A stretch of 64,000 nucleotides of DNA from Aromatoleum toluvorans. Lineage in GTDB: Bacteria > Pseudomonadota > Gammaproteobacteria > Burkholderiales > Rhodocyclaceae. The notes below the pieces were generated by a model. That model worked only from the letters and a program-made list of their open reading frames with translations, searched no databases and was not told the origin of the DNA. Shown here in pieces: positions 9,614 to 18,757 of this stretch (position 1 is the stretch's first letter; each line of letters opens with the position of its first letter). Position numbers and translations under genes: made by a program. The stretch spans positions 124,001 through 188,000 of the forward strand of contig NZ_WTVN01000001.1 of NCBI RefSeq assembly GCF_012910905.1. The letters are read 5' to 3'.

Positions 9614-10764
9614 GCGGGCCACTGGCAGGGGTGAAGGTCGTCGAAATCGTCGGCCTGGGCGCAGCGCCGTTCTGCGCCATGATGCTGGCCGACATGGGCG
9701 CGGAAGTGATCCGCATCGACCGGCGGGGAGGCGGCGAGATCATGAAGTTGGTCGAACCGCGCTTCGACGTCATGGCCCGTGGCCGGCGCTCGGTGGCCAT
9801 CGACCTGAAGAAGCCTGGCGCCGCCGAGGCGGTGCTCGACCTCGTGGCACAGGCCAATATCCTGCTGGAAGGCTTCCGCCCTGGGGTGATGGAACGCATG
9901 GGGCTGGGCCCGGATATTTGCCTCGCGCGCAACCCCAGACTGGTCTACGGGCGCATGACCGGCTGGGGCCAAGACGGCCCGCTGGCGCAGGCCGCCGGCC
10001 ACGACATCAATTACATCGCCCTGGCCGGCGTGCTGCACGCCATCGGCAAGCCGGACGAACCGCCCTTGCCGCCGATGAACCTGATCGGCGACTTCGGTGG
10101 CGGCGGCATGCTGCTGGCCTTCGGCATCCTGTGTGCCCTGCATGAAGCGGGGAAATCCGGCCACGGCCAGGTGGTCGACGCGGCCATGGCCGAAGGCTCG
10201 GCGCTGCTCGCCGCGATGAACTGGGGCTTCAAGGCCGCCGGGCTGTGGCGCAACGAGCGCGGCAGCAACGTCAACGACGGCGGCGCCCACTATTACGGCG
10301 CCTACGCTTGCGCCGACGGCCGCTGCATCTCGATCGCCGCGGCCGAACCGCAGTTCTACACCCTGCTGCGCCAGAAGCTGGGGCTGGACGACCCTGTGTT
10401 CGACGCGCAGCACGACCATCGACGCTGGCCGGAACTCAAGGCACGGCTCGCCGGGATCTTCAAGACCAAGACGCGTGCTGAATGGTGCGCCCTGCTGGAA
10501 GGAAGCGATGTCTGCTTCGCTCCGGTGCTTGACTGGAACGAAGCGCCGGAACATCCGCACAACCGCGCACGCGGCATGTTCATCGACATCAACGGCGTCA
10601 CCCAGCCGGCGCCGGCGCCGCGCTTCAGCCGCACTCCGCCACCCGCGCCCCGGCCCCCTTCCGCGCCCGGCGCCGATACCGCAACTGCCTTGCGCGACTG
10701 GGGCTTCGATCCCGGCCGGATCGACGCGCTGTGCGCCAGCGGGGTGCTGCCGCCGCACACCTGA
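9610..10764 (+). CDS. Alpha-methylacyl-CoA racemase (CaiB/BaiF family)
   Basis: 384 aa family III CoA-transferase-fold protein. The segment GHDINYIALAGVLHAIG gives H131-D132, NLIGDFGGGG gives D161, and AAAEPQFY gives E246. These match the H126/D127, D156 and E241 catalytic set of the characterised mycobacterial alpha-methylacyl-CoA racemase with a constant +5 offset, so racemisation rather than CoA transfer is the better call. It would convert (2R)- to (2S)-methylacyl-CoA so that ACADs can act. It overlaps the upstream ACAD stop by four bases. It implies a substrate with an alpha-methyl branch. Confidence 0.88.
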   Translation: MSGPLAGVKVVEIVGLGAAPFCAMMLADMGAEVIRIDRRGGGEIMKLVEPRFDVMARGRRSVAIDLKKPGAAEAVLDLVAQANILLEGFRPGVMERMGLGPDICLARNPRLVYGRMTGWGQDGPLAQAAGHDINYIALAGVLHAIGKPDEPPLPPMNLIGDFGGGGMLLAFGILCALHEAGKSGHGQVVDAAMAEGSALLAAMNWGFKAAGLWRNERGSNVNDGGAHYYGAYACADGRCISIAAAEPQFYTLLRQKLGLDDPVFDAQHDHRRWPELKARLAGIFKTKTRAEWCALLEGSDVCFAPVLDWNEAPEHPHNRARGMFIDINGVTQPAPAPRFSRTPPPAPRPPSAPGADTATALRDWGFDPGRIDALCASGVLPPHT

Positions 10765-10801
10765 ACCCGAACAGCCATCTCCCCCGACAACAGGAAGCCC
10801 C

Positions 10802-11866
10802 ATGACCATGTTCATCGACAAGGGCCGGGAAGCGGCACAGGACTGGGACGCCGTTGCCCACTATCTCGCAGGACAAGGCATGACCCTCGACCGTGAGCGG
10901 GAGATCCGCCAGTTCGCCTCCGGCATCGCCAATCTGAACTACCTCGTCTCGCTCGACGGCAAGCCGGCGGTGTTCCGCCGTCCGCCCGACAACGACGCGC
11001 CCCCCGGCGCCTACGACTTCGCCCGCCAGTACAAGATTCTCTCCCGGCTGGGCAAATGCCTACCGACCACGCCGCGGGGGCTGGCGTATTGCGACGACAC
11101 CCGAGTGATCGGCGTGCCCTTTCTGATCAGCGAATTCCGCAAAGGCATCGCCATCGGCCGCGAATTGCCGGAGCAACTCGCCGCGGTGGACCACATTGGC
11201 AGCAGGCTCAGTGCGCTGATCGTCGCCGCCCTGGCGCAGCTGCACCGAATTTCCCCCGTCGAGGCCGGGCTCGCCGACTTGGGCAAGGCCGAAGGCTTCA
11301 TCGCCCGGCAGATCCACGGCTGGCACAAACGCGCCTCACGGGTCATGTCGGGCGAGCCGATGCGCAAGGTCGACCTGCTCCGCGACTGGCTGGCCGCCCA
11401 TCAGCCGGCCGAACGGCCAGGGACCTTGGTACACCTGGATTTCAAGCTGGACAACGTGCTGGTCGCCCCGGAGACCCTGACCGTGCAAGGCATCGTCGAC
11501 TGGGAGATGGCGACCATCGGCGACCCCTGCTACGACCTGATGCTGATGCTCAGCCTCTGGGGCGAACCGTCGGACGGTCCGGTCTATGCGCAGCAGTGGT
11601 ACATGCCCTGCACCGCCTCCGGCTGGTGGACCCGGCGCCAGACGCTGGAGGTCTATCAACGGCAAACCGGCATTCATCTCTCCGAGGCGGACGTGAAGTT
11701 CTACTGGCTGCTCGCGATGTTCCGCAACGTCGGCGCAATAGCCCAGTTGATCACCCTCTACCAGCGGGAGGCCATGCCCAATGCCAGCACCATCGATATG
11801 CCCGCTGTTCTCGCCTCCACCCTCGACCATGCCCTTGCCCTGACCGCCAGGCCGCTCGACTGGTAG
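10802..11866 (+). CDS. APH-family phosphotransferase (second LvaA/ACAD10-like kinase)
   Basis: 354 aa kinase-fold protein with the catalytic loop HLDFKLDNVLV and the metal segment IVDWEMATIGDPCYDL. It resembles the N-terminal kinase region of ACAD10/11 and the bacterial proteins that accompany ACADs. The ATG at 10802 follows CAGGAAG; the open frame extends upstream but that part overlaps the racemase. It is a second, divergent kinase of this type in one cluster, which suggests two different hydroxyacyl-CoA substrates or a non-redundant pair. Confidence 0.8.
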   Translation: MTMFIDKGREAAQDWDAVAHYLAGQGMTLDREREIRQFASGIANLNYLVSLDGKPAVFRRPPDNDAPPGAYDFARQYKILSRLGKCLPTTPRGLAYCDDTRVIGVPFLISEFRKGIAIGRELPEQLAAVDHIGSRLSALIVAALAQLHRISPVEAGLADLGKAEGFIARQIHGWHKRASRVMSGEPMRKVDLLRDWLAAHQPAERPGTLVHLDFKLDNVLVAPETLTVQGIVDWEMATIGDPCYDLMLMLSLWGEPSDGPVYAQQWYMPCTASGWWTRRQTLEVYQRQTGIHLSEADVKFYWLLAMFRNVGAIAQLITLYQREAMPNASTIDMPAVLASTLDHALALTARPLDW

Positions 11867-11916
11867 CGGGCATACCGCCCGACGTCGACACGACCCGATG
11901 ACGTGGAAATACCGGA

Positions 11917-12615
11917 ATGAAAAAGAACGCCTCCCTCTCCGTGCTGGAAACACTTTCGTTCGACGAAGTTCTCTTCAGGCGGAGGTCGGTACGCGGCTAC
12001 CTTGCCGACGAAGTGCCCGCTGACGTCCTTCGGGACGTCTTCGGGCTTGCTCAGCGGGCACCGTCCAACTGCAACGTGCAGCCGTGGATCGTGCACGTCG
12101 TGTCGGGCGATGCGCGGCACGACCTGCGGGACAAACTGCTCGCGGCCGCGCGCTGCCCCGAAAAGCTGAATCCGGACTGGCCCGTCGATATCAGGTTCGA
12201 AGGCGTTTTCCGCGAACATCAGTTCGATGCCGCAGCACAGCTCTACGGCGCCCTGGGCGTGGAAAGGCAAGACATGGCGGGCCGCAACGACGCCTATCTG
12301 CGCAATTTCGCCTTCTTTGACGCACCGCACGTGGCCTTCATCTTCATGCCGCTGCCGTTCGACGTCCGCCAGGCAACGGATTGCGGCATGTATGCTCAGA
12401 CGCTCATGCTGGCAATGGTCTCGCGCGGGATCGATTCCTGCGCGCAGGGTGCCCTGACCCTGTATCCGGCGTGGTGCGCGAACACCTCGGCATCCCGTCG
12501 GCGCATCGGCTGTTGCTGGGCATTTCCTTTGGCTACGAAGACCCCGGCGCGAAGGCCAATGCCGCCCGCGTGGGCCGGGGCGCGCTGTCCAAGCGCCGTC
12601 CAGTTTCACCGGTAA
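11917..12615 (+). pseudogene. Nitroreductase-family protein with two compensating frameshifts
   Basis: The N-terminal part (RRSVRGYLADEVP, then APSNCNVQPW) is a clear FMN-dependent nitroreductase fold. At 12466-12469 one G appears to be missing: the frame then changes, and the expected segment (VVREHLGIPSAHRLLLGISF, then GYEDP) appears in another frame until about 12591. There one extra A returns the original frame, and the family-like C-terminus AVQFHR and stop follow. Read as it stands, about 40 central residues are scrambled. Two opposite single-base indels suggest sequence error or early decay. Intact, it would be about 232 aa and reduce quinone-, enone- or nitro-type substrates. Confidence 0.7.
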
Positions 12616-12633
12616 ACTTGGAGCTGTCCCCGT

Positions 12634-12650
12634 TTGATGGACGCCATCAA
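12634..12650. terminator. Weak hairpin between convergent genes
   Basis: TTGATGG-ACG-CCATCAA forms a 7-bp stem with a 3-base loop in the gap between the convergent nitroreductase and VOC genes, overlapping the stop of the latter. There is no T-tract, so intrinsic termination is uncertain. Confidence 0.25.
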
Positions 12651-13645
12651 GGGCACTGCGGACGCGCTTTCCAGTTGCCGAAAGGGTTGAAAATGAAGTC
12701 GTCGATATTGCTTGCAAAGGCTTCGGTCAATTCCATATGGAAGCCGAGCCTTGGCATCAGATCAACGATCCGCTGCGGAGCGAGATGTTCCGGCAGGTTC
12801 TCACGACCGACCAGTTTGCCGAAATCGAGGGAGAAACTGCGCAGATCCCGCACATTCTGTCGCGCCAGCGCCGCCACGGTCGCGGGCATGTCGCGCACCA
12901 GCTAGGTGATGTTGTGAATGGCGCGGCCTCGGCGCGCCAGCAATTGCGCCCAGGGGGAGTCCTCTGTCTTCGGGCGGCAGTATTGAAGAACCACATTGCC
13001 CAGATTCACATGTACGATATCGAGGGAACCTAGGCTACTGAGAAATTGAGCGAAGCTGCTCTCGACCTTCCTGGAGCCGAACAACCGCTGCAACAGCGCG
13101 CAGGGATCGTCCAGATCATCGACGGCGAGTTCGACATGCAAAAGGGGGGACAAATTACCGAACAGCGCATCGCCCGGTGGCTCATCGTCGCCCGCAACCT
13201 TCGAACTGCCGCTGGCGCCCTCGATCAGCTCGATGTTGAAGCCGAGACGCTCCATCGTCGCAAACACACAGACCGGCGCCTCGACTGGACCTGTGGCGGC
13301 CTGCAACACAATGTCCGAGCGTTCGAGGATGACGATGCCCTCCTGCGCAAGTTCAGTCACCGCGGACGCCAGGTCCTCGACGAAAAACGCCAAGCCATCA
13401 ACCTGCGGCCCCTGTTCCTTGAGTCGCCGATGAAGTCGTCCGCCCGCCGGCCTCGGCTGGACGAACTGCAGCCGGACGTCACCGAGCCCCGCATGCAATA
13501 TCCGCGTCGCACTCTCCTGTTGCAAAGATGAAGATACCCGTTTCAACACCGGGGCGTCGAAAACATCGCCGAGCAAGCGCACCGCGGCATCGGCGTCATC
13601 CACAATGGCGCTGATATGGCTCAGGGCCGAGAGTCGGACCGACAT
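12647..13645 (-). pseudogene. VOC (glyoxalase/bleomycin-fold) protein interrupted by an amber codon
   Basis: Two tandem vicinal-oxygen-chelate modules. The first starts LSALSHISAIVDDADAAVRL and the second LLHVELAVDDL. The frame stops at TAG (12902-12904) directly after GRAIHNIT and then continues without shift as LVRDMPATVAALARQNV to a natural stop at 12647. The family pattern (I-x-H-I-[AT]-Y-L-V-x-D) suggests that the stop replaces a Tyr codon. The full length would be 332 aa, of which 247 are made before the stop. AAAGGAGG precedes the ATG at 13645. VOC proteins of this kind include methylmalonyl-CoA epimerase-like enzymes; the role here is unknown. Confidence 0.75.
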
Positions 13646-13684
13646 GCACCCTCCTTTTTCAATCTAGGCCAGCCCGGTGTTCGT

Positions 13685-14485
13685 CTACCCTGTCGTAGCG
13701 TAACGGGGCTGGCGTTTTTCGATGAACGCCATCATGGCTTCGCGGAAATCCTCGCCATGGGCGCACAGGGTCTGGTTGCGGTCTTCCATGGCGATCACCG
13801 CTTCCAGGCTCTGGCCGTCGATGGCGTGCCCCAGCGCCTCCTTGGTCAGGCGCAGACCGAGCGGCGAAGCCCTCAACATGTCTTCGATCAGGGCATTGGC
13901 TTCCCCATCGAGTTGTTCCGGCTCGACCACACGGCTGACCAGCCCCAGTTCGTAAGCGCGCTGCGCATCGATGAAGCGCCCGGTCAGCATGTATTCTGCG
14001 GCAAGCGAGCTGCCCACCATGCGCGGCAGGAAATAGCTGAGTCCCATGTCGCAGGCGCTGAAGCCGATACGGATGAACGCAGCGTTCATGCGCAGGCTGG
14101 GTGTGGCGATACGCACATCCGTCGCCAGGGCCAGGGCGAATCCACCGCCGCAAGCCGGCCCGTTGAGCAGGCCGATGATCGGTTGCGGGCAGCGGCGCAT
14201 GGCGATGGCGATGTCGCGGTAGCGGCGGGTCGCCGCCAAGCCCTCAGACACCGAAAGGGTGCCGGCCTCCTCGCCATGCTCGGTCAGATCGAGCCCGGCA
14301 CAGAAGGCCCGGCCCGCGCCACGCATGACCACGACGCGGATATCCTCGCGGGTGTACAGGCCGGTGAACAAGGATCCCAGTTCATCGACCAGTTCGAGGT
14401 TCAGCGCATTCAGTACCTGTGGCCGGTTCAGCGTGACCCAGAGTACCGGCCCCCGCTGCTCCAGATCGAGACAGTTGTATTTCAT
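13685..14485 (-). CDS. Enoyl-CoA hydratase/isomerase family protein
   Basis: 266 aa crotonase. Oxyanion-hole segments AFCAGLDL and GPACGGGFALALATD are intact, and the usual catalytic Glu region reads IRIGFSACDMGLSYFLPR. AAGGGGG precedes the ATG at 14485. The open frame extends far upstream but that part lies inside the next gene. It lies 29 bases after the DECR-like reductase, so they are probably co-transcribed in the beta-oxidation run. The specific acyl group is not determinable. Confidence 0.85.
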   Translation of the reverse strand: MKYNCLDLEQRGPVLWVTLNRPQVLNALNLELVDELGSLFTGLYTREDIRVVVMRGAGRAFCAGLDLTEHGEEAGTLSVSEGLAATRRYRDIAIAMRRCPQPIIGLLNGPACGGGFALALATDVRIATPSLRMNAAFIRIGFSACDMGLSYFLPRMVGSSLAAEYMLTGRFIDAQRAYELGLVSRVVEPEQLDGEANALIEDMLRASPLGLRLTKEALGHAIDGQSLEAVIAMEDRNQTLCAHGEDFREAMMAFIEKRQPRYATTG

Positions 14486-14514
14486 TCTGTCAGCCCCCTT
14501 AGGCGGTTTGCTGC

Positions 14515-15405
14515 TTAAGTCGTGCGCCTGGCCTTGTCGGCGGCATTGCGTTCGTCGATCAACTGGCGGGTACGGCGCCAATCCTCGTCGGTCAAACTGG
14601 TCAGCTTGGCGAAGTTGCCGCCGGTCGCCGGGTACAGCCCGCCGTCGATCACGATGGTTTCGCCATTGATGTAGTCGGAGCCCGGCGCCATCAGGTAGAC
14701 CGCCAGATTCGCCAGTTCGGACATCTGCCCGACGCGCCGCATGGGTACATCGTCGCCGGGTTTGGCCGCCCCGGTGGGATCGAGCCTGGCGGCGGCGCTC
14801 TCGGTGGGAAAAACGCCCGGCGCGATGGCATTGATGCGTATGCCGCGGCCGCCCCATTCGACCGCTAGGGATTGCGTCATCGCATTCAGGCCGGCCTTCG
14901 ACATGGCGGACGGAACCGTGAACGCCGAACCGTTCCAGACCCAGGTGACCACCATGGACAGGACATTGCCGCGCCGTCCCGCCGCCAGCCAGCGTTTGCC
15001 GCATTCCAGCGTGACGTAGAAGGAACCGTGGAAGACGATATTGGCGATTGCGTCGAAGGCCCGCGGAGACAAATCCTCGGTGCGGCTGACGAAGTTCCCG
15101 GCGGCGTTGTTGATCAGGCCGGTCAACGGTCCGCCGTCGTCCCAGATGCTGTCGAGCATGGCGGCGATGGCCTCGGGCTGGCGAATGTCGCAGGCCAGGC
15201 CCACCACCTTGCCGCCATGCTGCGCCATCAGTTCGGCGGTGGTCTGTTCGACCACGGCGCCACGACGTCCGCAGATGTAGACCTCGCTTCCCAACAGCAG
15301 AAAGGCTTCGGCCATCACCCGCCCCAGCCCCGTCCCGCCACCGGTGACCAGGATACGTTGTCCGCGCATCAGCCCCGGTTTGAACATCAAGTCGTCAAAC
15401 AACAT
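14515..15405 (-). CDS. 2,4-dienoyl-CoA reductase-like SDR (DECR type)
   Basis: 296 aa SDR with TGGGTGLG near residue 21, NNAAGNF, and a SAMSK motif where classical SDRs have YxxxK. A Ser in place of the active Tyr, followed by LAVEWGGRGIRINAIAPG, matches the mitochondrial/peroxisomal 2,4-dienoyl-CoA reductases, which use a different active-site arrangement. The predicted reaction is NADPH-dependent reduction of 2,4-dienoyl-CoA, needed for unsaturated or conjugated intermediates. GAGGAAG precedes the ATG at 15405. Neighbours on both sides are crotonases. Confidence 0.8.
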   Translation of the reverse strand: MLFDDLMFKPGLMRGQRILVTGGGTGLGRVMAEAFLLLGSEVYICGRRGAVVEQTTAELMAQHGGKVVGLACDIRQPEAIAAMLDSIWDDGGPLTGLINNAAGNFVSRTEDLSPRAFDAIANIVFHGSFYVTLECGKRWLAAGRRGNVLSMVVTWVWNGSAFTVPSAMSKAGLNAMTQSLAVEWGGRGIRINAIAPGVFPTESAAARLDPTGAAKPGDDVPMRRVGQMSELANLAVYLMAPGSDYINGETIVIDGGLYPATGGNFAKLTSLTDEDWRRTRQLIDERNAADKARRTT

Positions 15406-15429
15406 CGCTACTTCCTCTCATCGCTTGGA

Positions 15430-16230
15430 TCAACGCTCGAAGACGGGCGCACGCTTCTCGAAGAACGCCTTCACGCCCTCCCTGAAAGCGGGTGCGTCCA
15501 GCAGTTCGCGCTGCCGGTCACGTTCGTAGCCGAGCTGGGCCACCAGACCCTGGCCGTCAGCCGCGTCCAGTGCGCGACGCGCTTCGAGGGCGCTATGCGG
15601 CGGCGCCTGGGCCAGCCGTCCTGCAATATTCCTCGCCTCATCCATCAGCTCAGCGTCGTCGACACAGGCCCAGATCAATCCCCACTCCTGTGCTTTCTCA
15701 GCCGGCAAGCGGTCACCCAGCAACAACAGGCCAAGACTGCGCGCCCGCCCGACCAGGCGCGGCAGGAACCAAGTGGCGCCCATGTCCGGCACAATGCCCA
15801 GACGCGGCAGAAACGGCGTAAGGAAATAGGCCGAGCGCGCGGCAATCACGATGTCCGCCGCCAGCGCAAGCGCCAATCCCCCTCCCGCGGCGACGCCATT
15901 CACGGCGGCTACCACCGGTAGAGGAAACTGCTGCAATGCCAGAATGAGCGGATTGGCGATCGCGTCCATGGTCGCCGCGGCACGCTTGCCGAGGGACATG
16001 CCATCAACATCGACGGCATCCATTTTCCCGAGATCGGCGCCGGAGCAGAACGCCTGCCCCGCTCCGGTGAGAATCAATGCCCGCACCTCATCGTGCGCGC
16101 GCAGCCGATCCAGCGCCTCGATCAATTCCCGCAGGGTCGCCTCCGACAGGCTGTTCCGGCTGCCGGGGTGGTTCAGCGTCAGCGTTGCGACATGACCGGA
16201 AACATCCACGTTGATCGTCGCAAAGCTCAT
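15430..16230 (-). CDS. Enoyl-CoA hydratase/isomerase, PaaG-like
   Basis: 266 aa crotonase with AFCSGADLGKMD and GVAAGGGLALALAADIV. The stretch LPRLGIVPDMGATWFLPRLV followed by GRARSLGLLLLGDRLPAEKA closely resembles PaaG, the isomerase of phenylacetate catabolism that shifts double bonds in unsaturated acyl-CoAs. With the dienoyl-CoA reductase next door (24-base gap), a double-bond isomerase role is plausible. The remaining paa genes are absent, so a phenylacetate pathway is not implied. TGAGGAGG precedes the ATG. Confidence 0.8.
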   Translation of the reverse strand: MSFATINVDVSGHVATLTLNHPGSRNSLSEATLRELIEALDRLRAHDEVRALILTGAGQAFCSGADLGKMDAVDVDGMSLGKRAAATMDAIANPLILALQQFPLPVVAAVNGVAAGGGLALALAADIVIAARSAYFLTPFLPRLGIVPDMGATWFLPRLVGRARSLGLLLLGDRLPAEKAQEWGLIWACVDDAELMDEARNIAGRLAQAPPHSALEARRALDAADGQGLVAQLGYERDRQRELLDAPAFREGVKAFFEKRAPVFER

Positions 16231-16242
16231 GGCTGCGCCTCC

Positions 16243-17682
16243 TCAGGATGCAGGATGGCGGTCAGGATTCGAGGGGGTGAGCGCGTTCAGCAGCTCCGAC
16301 ACGTCCCCGACCTGGTCGAGATCCGTGCACAGCTCGACGAGCCTGTTCAGCTTCGCCTCCGCCAGCGGCACCGCGGCATAGGCCGCGCATTTCGATAGCT
16401 TGCGGCCCAGGTCGTCCCAGCTCATCGGATTCCTGGTGTGGCCGAGCACATAGGGCGTGCGCTGCCGGAACACCTGCCCGTCTTGCAGCGTGATCTCGAC
16501 GGTGAAGCCCTCGAACTGCTCCTTGATCCCGGGATCGAACTCGACGGCGATCTTCTGCATCAGGGCCCGCTTGTCTGGCCTATTGACTTCCTCGATCGTG
16601 AAATCGCCGAGGAAAACGTCGCCACCGATGATCGCCGTCGCCACCGTGTAAGGCGTGCTGTACAGCGCCTCGCCCACGGTTTTCGGGTTCCATTTCGCTT
16701 CCCGAGGCTCGACGGTCATCCGCGCCCCTTCGCTGCCGATGCACAGGACGCTGGCGATGTCCCGGTAATCGAGCCGGTTGCGCCGCATGATCTCGATGGC
16801 GCCGGCGATGAATGAATGGGTGAACTTGCAGGCCGAATAGGGCTTCATCGACAAGCCTTCGGCATAGATCCAGCGCTTGCCGAGATCTTCGGTCAGGACT
16901 TCCGGACGGACGTCGCTCCAGCCGATATGCCGGAACGAGCCGCCGGGCACGCCGAGGAAAATCCCCTTCGGCCCGGTCACGCCCTTGCGCGACAGCAGCG
17001 CCGCCTTGATCGCGGTCTCGCCAGCAAAGGAATGCTGGACCCGCGCCATCTGCGTGCCCTCGGCGTACTTCTGCATTTCCGACATGCCGTGATTCGAATA
17101 GGCGATCCCCAGAGCATTCCAGGTTTCCTCGACGCTCAGGCCGAGCAGCCGCGATACCGAGGCCGTGGCGCAGAGAGGGCCCATGTACTCGCCGGGCACG
17201 CCAAAAGAAGCATAAGCAGTGCCGTTCATTGCCGTATTCACCCGGACGCTCAATTCACCGCCGGTAATATAGGCGACGAGAAATTCCCTGCCAGTGACCG
17301 GCTTCCCGGCGATGCCAAGCGCGGCCAGCATGGCGGGGACGTTCCATTCCGTGACGTGGCCGCCGGTTTCATGCACGTCGCCCATGTCGATGCCACGGGC
17401 CATGACGCCGTTGGCGAACGCCGCCAGCGGCGCCGGCACCCGCTGGCCATGGACGAGGATCGGGCTTTGCGGCGCGCCGCCCCACTCCACCACCTGACGC
17501 ACGATCTGTGGGCTGACTTCCCAGTTGGAGCCGGCGATGGTGACGGCCAGGGTGTCGAGAATGGCCCTTTTCGCCAGTTCGACCACCGCCGTGGGGATAT
17601 CCTCGAATGCCGTGGTGACCACCATCTCGGCCAGCTTACCGGCGGGGTCCTGTTCAGGCCTGATCGGTTCGAATGCGTTCAT
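16243..17682 (-). CDS. MmgE/PrpD-family protein
   Basis: 479 aa member of the MmgE/PrpD family (2-methylcitrate dehydratase fold), with the family-like start AKRAILDTLAVTIAGS and mid-region SMKPYSACKFTHSFI. Known members dehydrate 2-methylcitrate or isomerise and decarboxylate tricarboxylates. No methylcitrate synthase or PrpB lies nearby, so it may instead act as a hydratase or dehydratase on a pathway-specific acid. The ATG at 17682 follows GGAGAGAAG; an upstream in-frame ATG at 17724 is less likely. Twelve bases separate it from the PaaG-like gene. Confidence 0.8.
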   Translation of the reverse strand: MNAFEPIRPEQDPAGKLAEMVVTTAFEDIPTAVVELAKRAILDTLAVTIAGSNWEVSPQIVRQVVEWGGAPQSPILVHGQRVPAPLAAFANGVMARGIDMGDVHETGGHVTEWNVPAMLAALGIAGKPVTGREFLVAYITGGELSVRVNTAMNGTAYASFGVPGEYMGPLCATASVSRLLGLSVEETWNALGIAYSNHGMSEMQKYAEGTQMARVQHSFAGETAIKAALLSRKGVTGPKGIFLGVPGGSFRHIGWSDVRPEVLTEDLGKRWIYAEGLSMKPYSACKFTHSFIAGAIEIMRRNRLDYRDIASVLCIGSEGARMTVEPREAKWNPKTVGEALYSTPYTVATAIIGGDVFLGDFTIEEVNRPDKRALMQKIAVEFDPGIKEQFEGFTVEITLQDGQVFRQRTPYVLGHTRNPMSWDDLGRKLSKCAAYAAVPLAEAKLNRLVELCTDLDQVGDVSELLNALTPSNPDRHPAS

Positions 17683-17730
17683 CGGCTTCTCTCCATAGCT
17701 GTGTTTGCAGCGGGCCGGCGGCACCCGCGA

Positions 17731-18756
17731 CTAGCGGGGTTGTCGCGGGGAGGCGACGCTGACCATCATTTTTCCGCGATTGCGCCCTTCGAGCAGATCG
17801 ATCAAGGCCTGGGGCGCGTTCTCCAACCCATCCACGGTCTGCACCGGTGCTTTCAATTTGCCGCTGCGAAGCAGTTCCAGGAATCCGGACTCCACGTTCG
17901 GGCGCCGATGCAGATGGTCGAAAACGACGAAACCCTGCATCCGGATGCGCTTGGCCACCAACACGCCAGGAACGCCGCGGGGTCCTTCACCCCAATCGTC
18001 CTGGTTGTACTGGGAAACCGAGCCGCAACAGGCCACGCGGCCGTGGGCATTCATGCGGGCAAGCACCGCAGCGAGGATCTCGCCACCGGTGTTGTCGAAA
18101 TAGACGTCGATGCCTTCGGGGCACGCCGCCTGCAACTGCCCGTCCAGATCGCCCGATTTGTAATCGACAGCCGCGTCCGCGCCCAAGTCCTCGACCAGCC
18201 ACTGGCCCTTGGCGGCACCGCCAGCGATCGCCACGACACGGCAGCCGGCCAGCTTCGCCAGTTGCACGGCGACGCAGCCGGTCGCTCCTCCGGCGCCGGA
18301 CACCACCACGGTCTCGCCAGGCCGCGGCCTTGCCACCTCAAACAGGCCCACATGCGCCGCGAAGCCGGTCAGGTTCAGTACCCCCACCAGCCATTCAAGT
18401 GGTATCCCGGCCTGCCGCCGGCGAACCGCCCCGGGCGCGACAACGGCATAATCCTGCCAGCCGAAGTCACCATCCACGATGTCGCCGGGCGTGAAGCCCT
18501 CGCTGCGCGATTCCACTACCTCGGCGAGCCCGTAGGAAGCCATCACTTCGCCCGGCTGCAAGCGCGGCCGGTAGGTATCGGTCATCATCCAGGCACGTTG
18601 CCCCGGCGACACCGAAGCAACCAGTACGCGCACCAGAAGCTGGCCGGCCCCGGCTGTGGGTAGCGCAACCTCCCGCATTTCGAAATGTTCGACGCCCACG
18701 GCATCTTGCGGGCGCTGCTTGTAGATCCACTGCCGATTGACGCCGATCGGAGCCAT
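17731..18756 (-). CDS. NADP-dependent enone/alkenal reductase, MDR family (copy 2)
   Basis: 341 aa zinc-free medium-chain reductase of the prostaglandin reductase/CurA type. It has the N-terminal NRQWIYKQRP, the Rossmann segment VVSGAGGATGCVAVQLAKLAG, and DVYFDNTGGEILAAVLARMN, all typical of this group. It would reduce alpha,beta-unsaturated ketones or enoyl compounds. It begins one base after the stop of a close paralogue (18758-19765), so the pair looks like a tandem duplication that has since diverged. Confidence 0.85.
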   Translation of the reverse strand: MAPIGVNRQWIYKQRPQDAVGVEHFEMREVALPTAGAGQLLVRVLVASVSPGQRAWMMTDTYRPRLQPGEVMASYGLAEVVESRSEGFTPGDIVDGDFGWQDYAVVAPGAVRRRQAGIPLEWLVGVLNLTGFAAHVGLFEVARPRPGETVVVSGAGGATGCVAVQLAKLAGCRVVAIAGGAAKGQWLVEDLGADAAVDYKSGDLDGQLQAACPEGIDVYFDNTGGEILAAVLARMNAHGRVACCGSVSQYNQDDWGEGPRGVPGVLVAKRIRMQGFVVFDHLHRRPNVESGFLELLRSGKLKAPVQTVDGLENAPQALIDLLEGRNRGKMMVSVASPRQPR

Positions 18757-18757
18757 C

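Noticed and set aside
14486-15004. Long minus-strand open frame extending upstream of the crotonase at 13685-14485
   Set aside because: The extension lies inside the DECR-like gene in another frame; the crotonase has its own ATG with AAGGGGG upstream.
15430-16230. PaaG-like gene as part of a phenylacetate pathway
   Set aside because: None of the paaABCDE, paaK, paaZ or paaJ genes are in the window.
17917-17928. GTCGAAAACGAC matching the operator core
   Set aside because: It lies inside the coding region of an MDR reductase and is best explained by chance; it is a caution on core-only matches.
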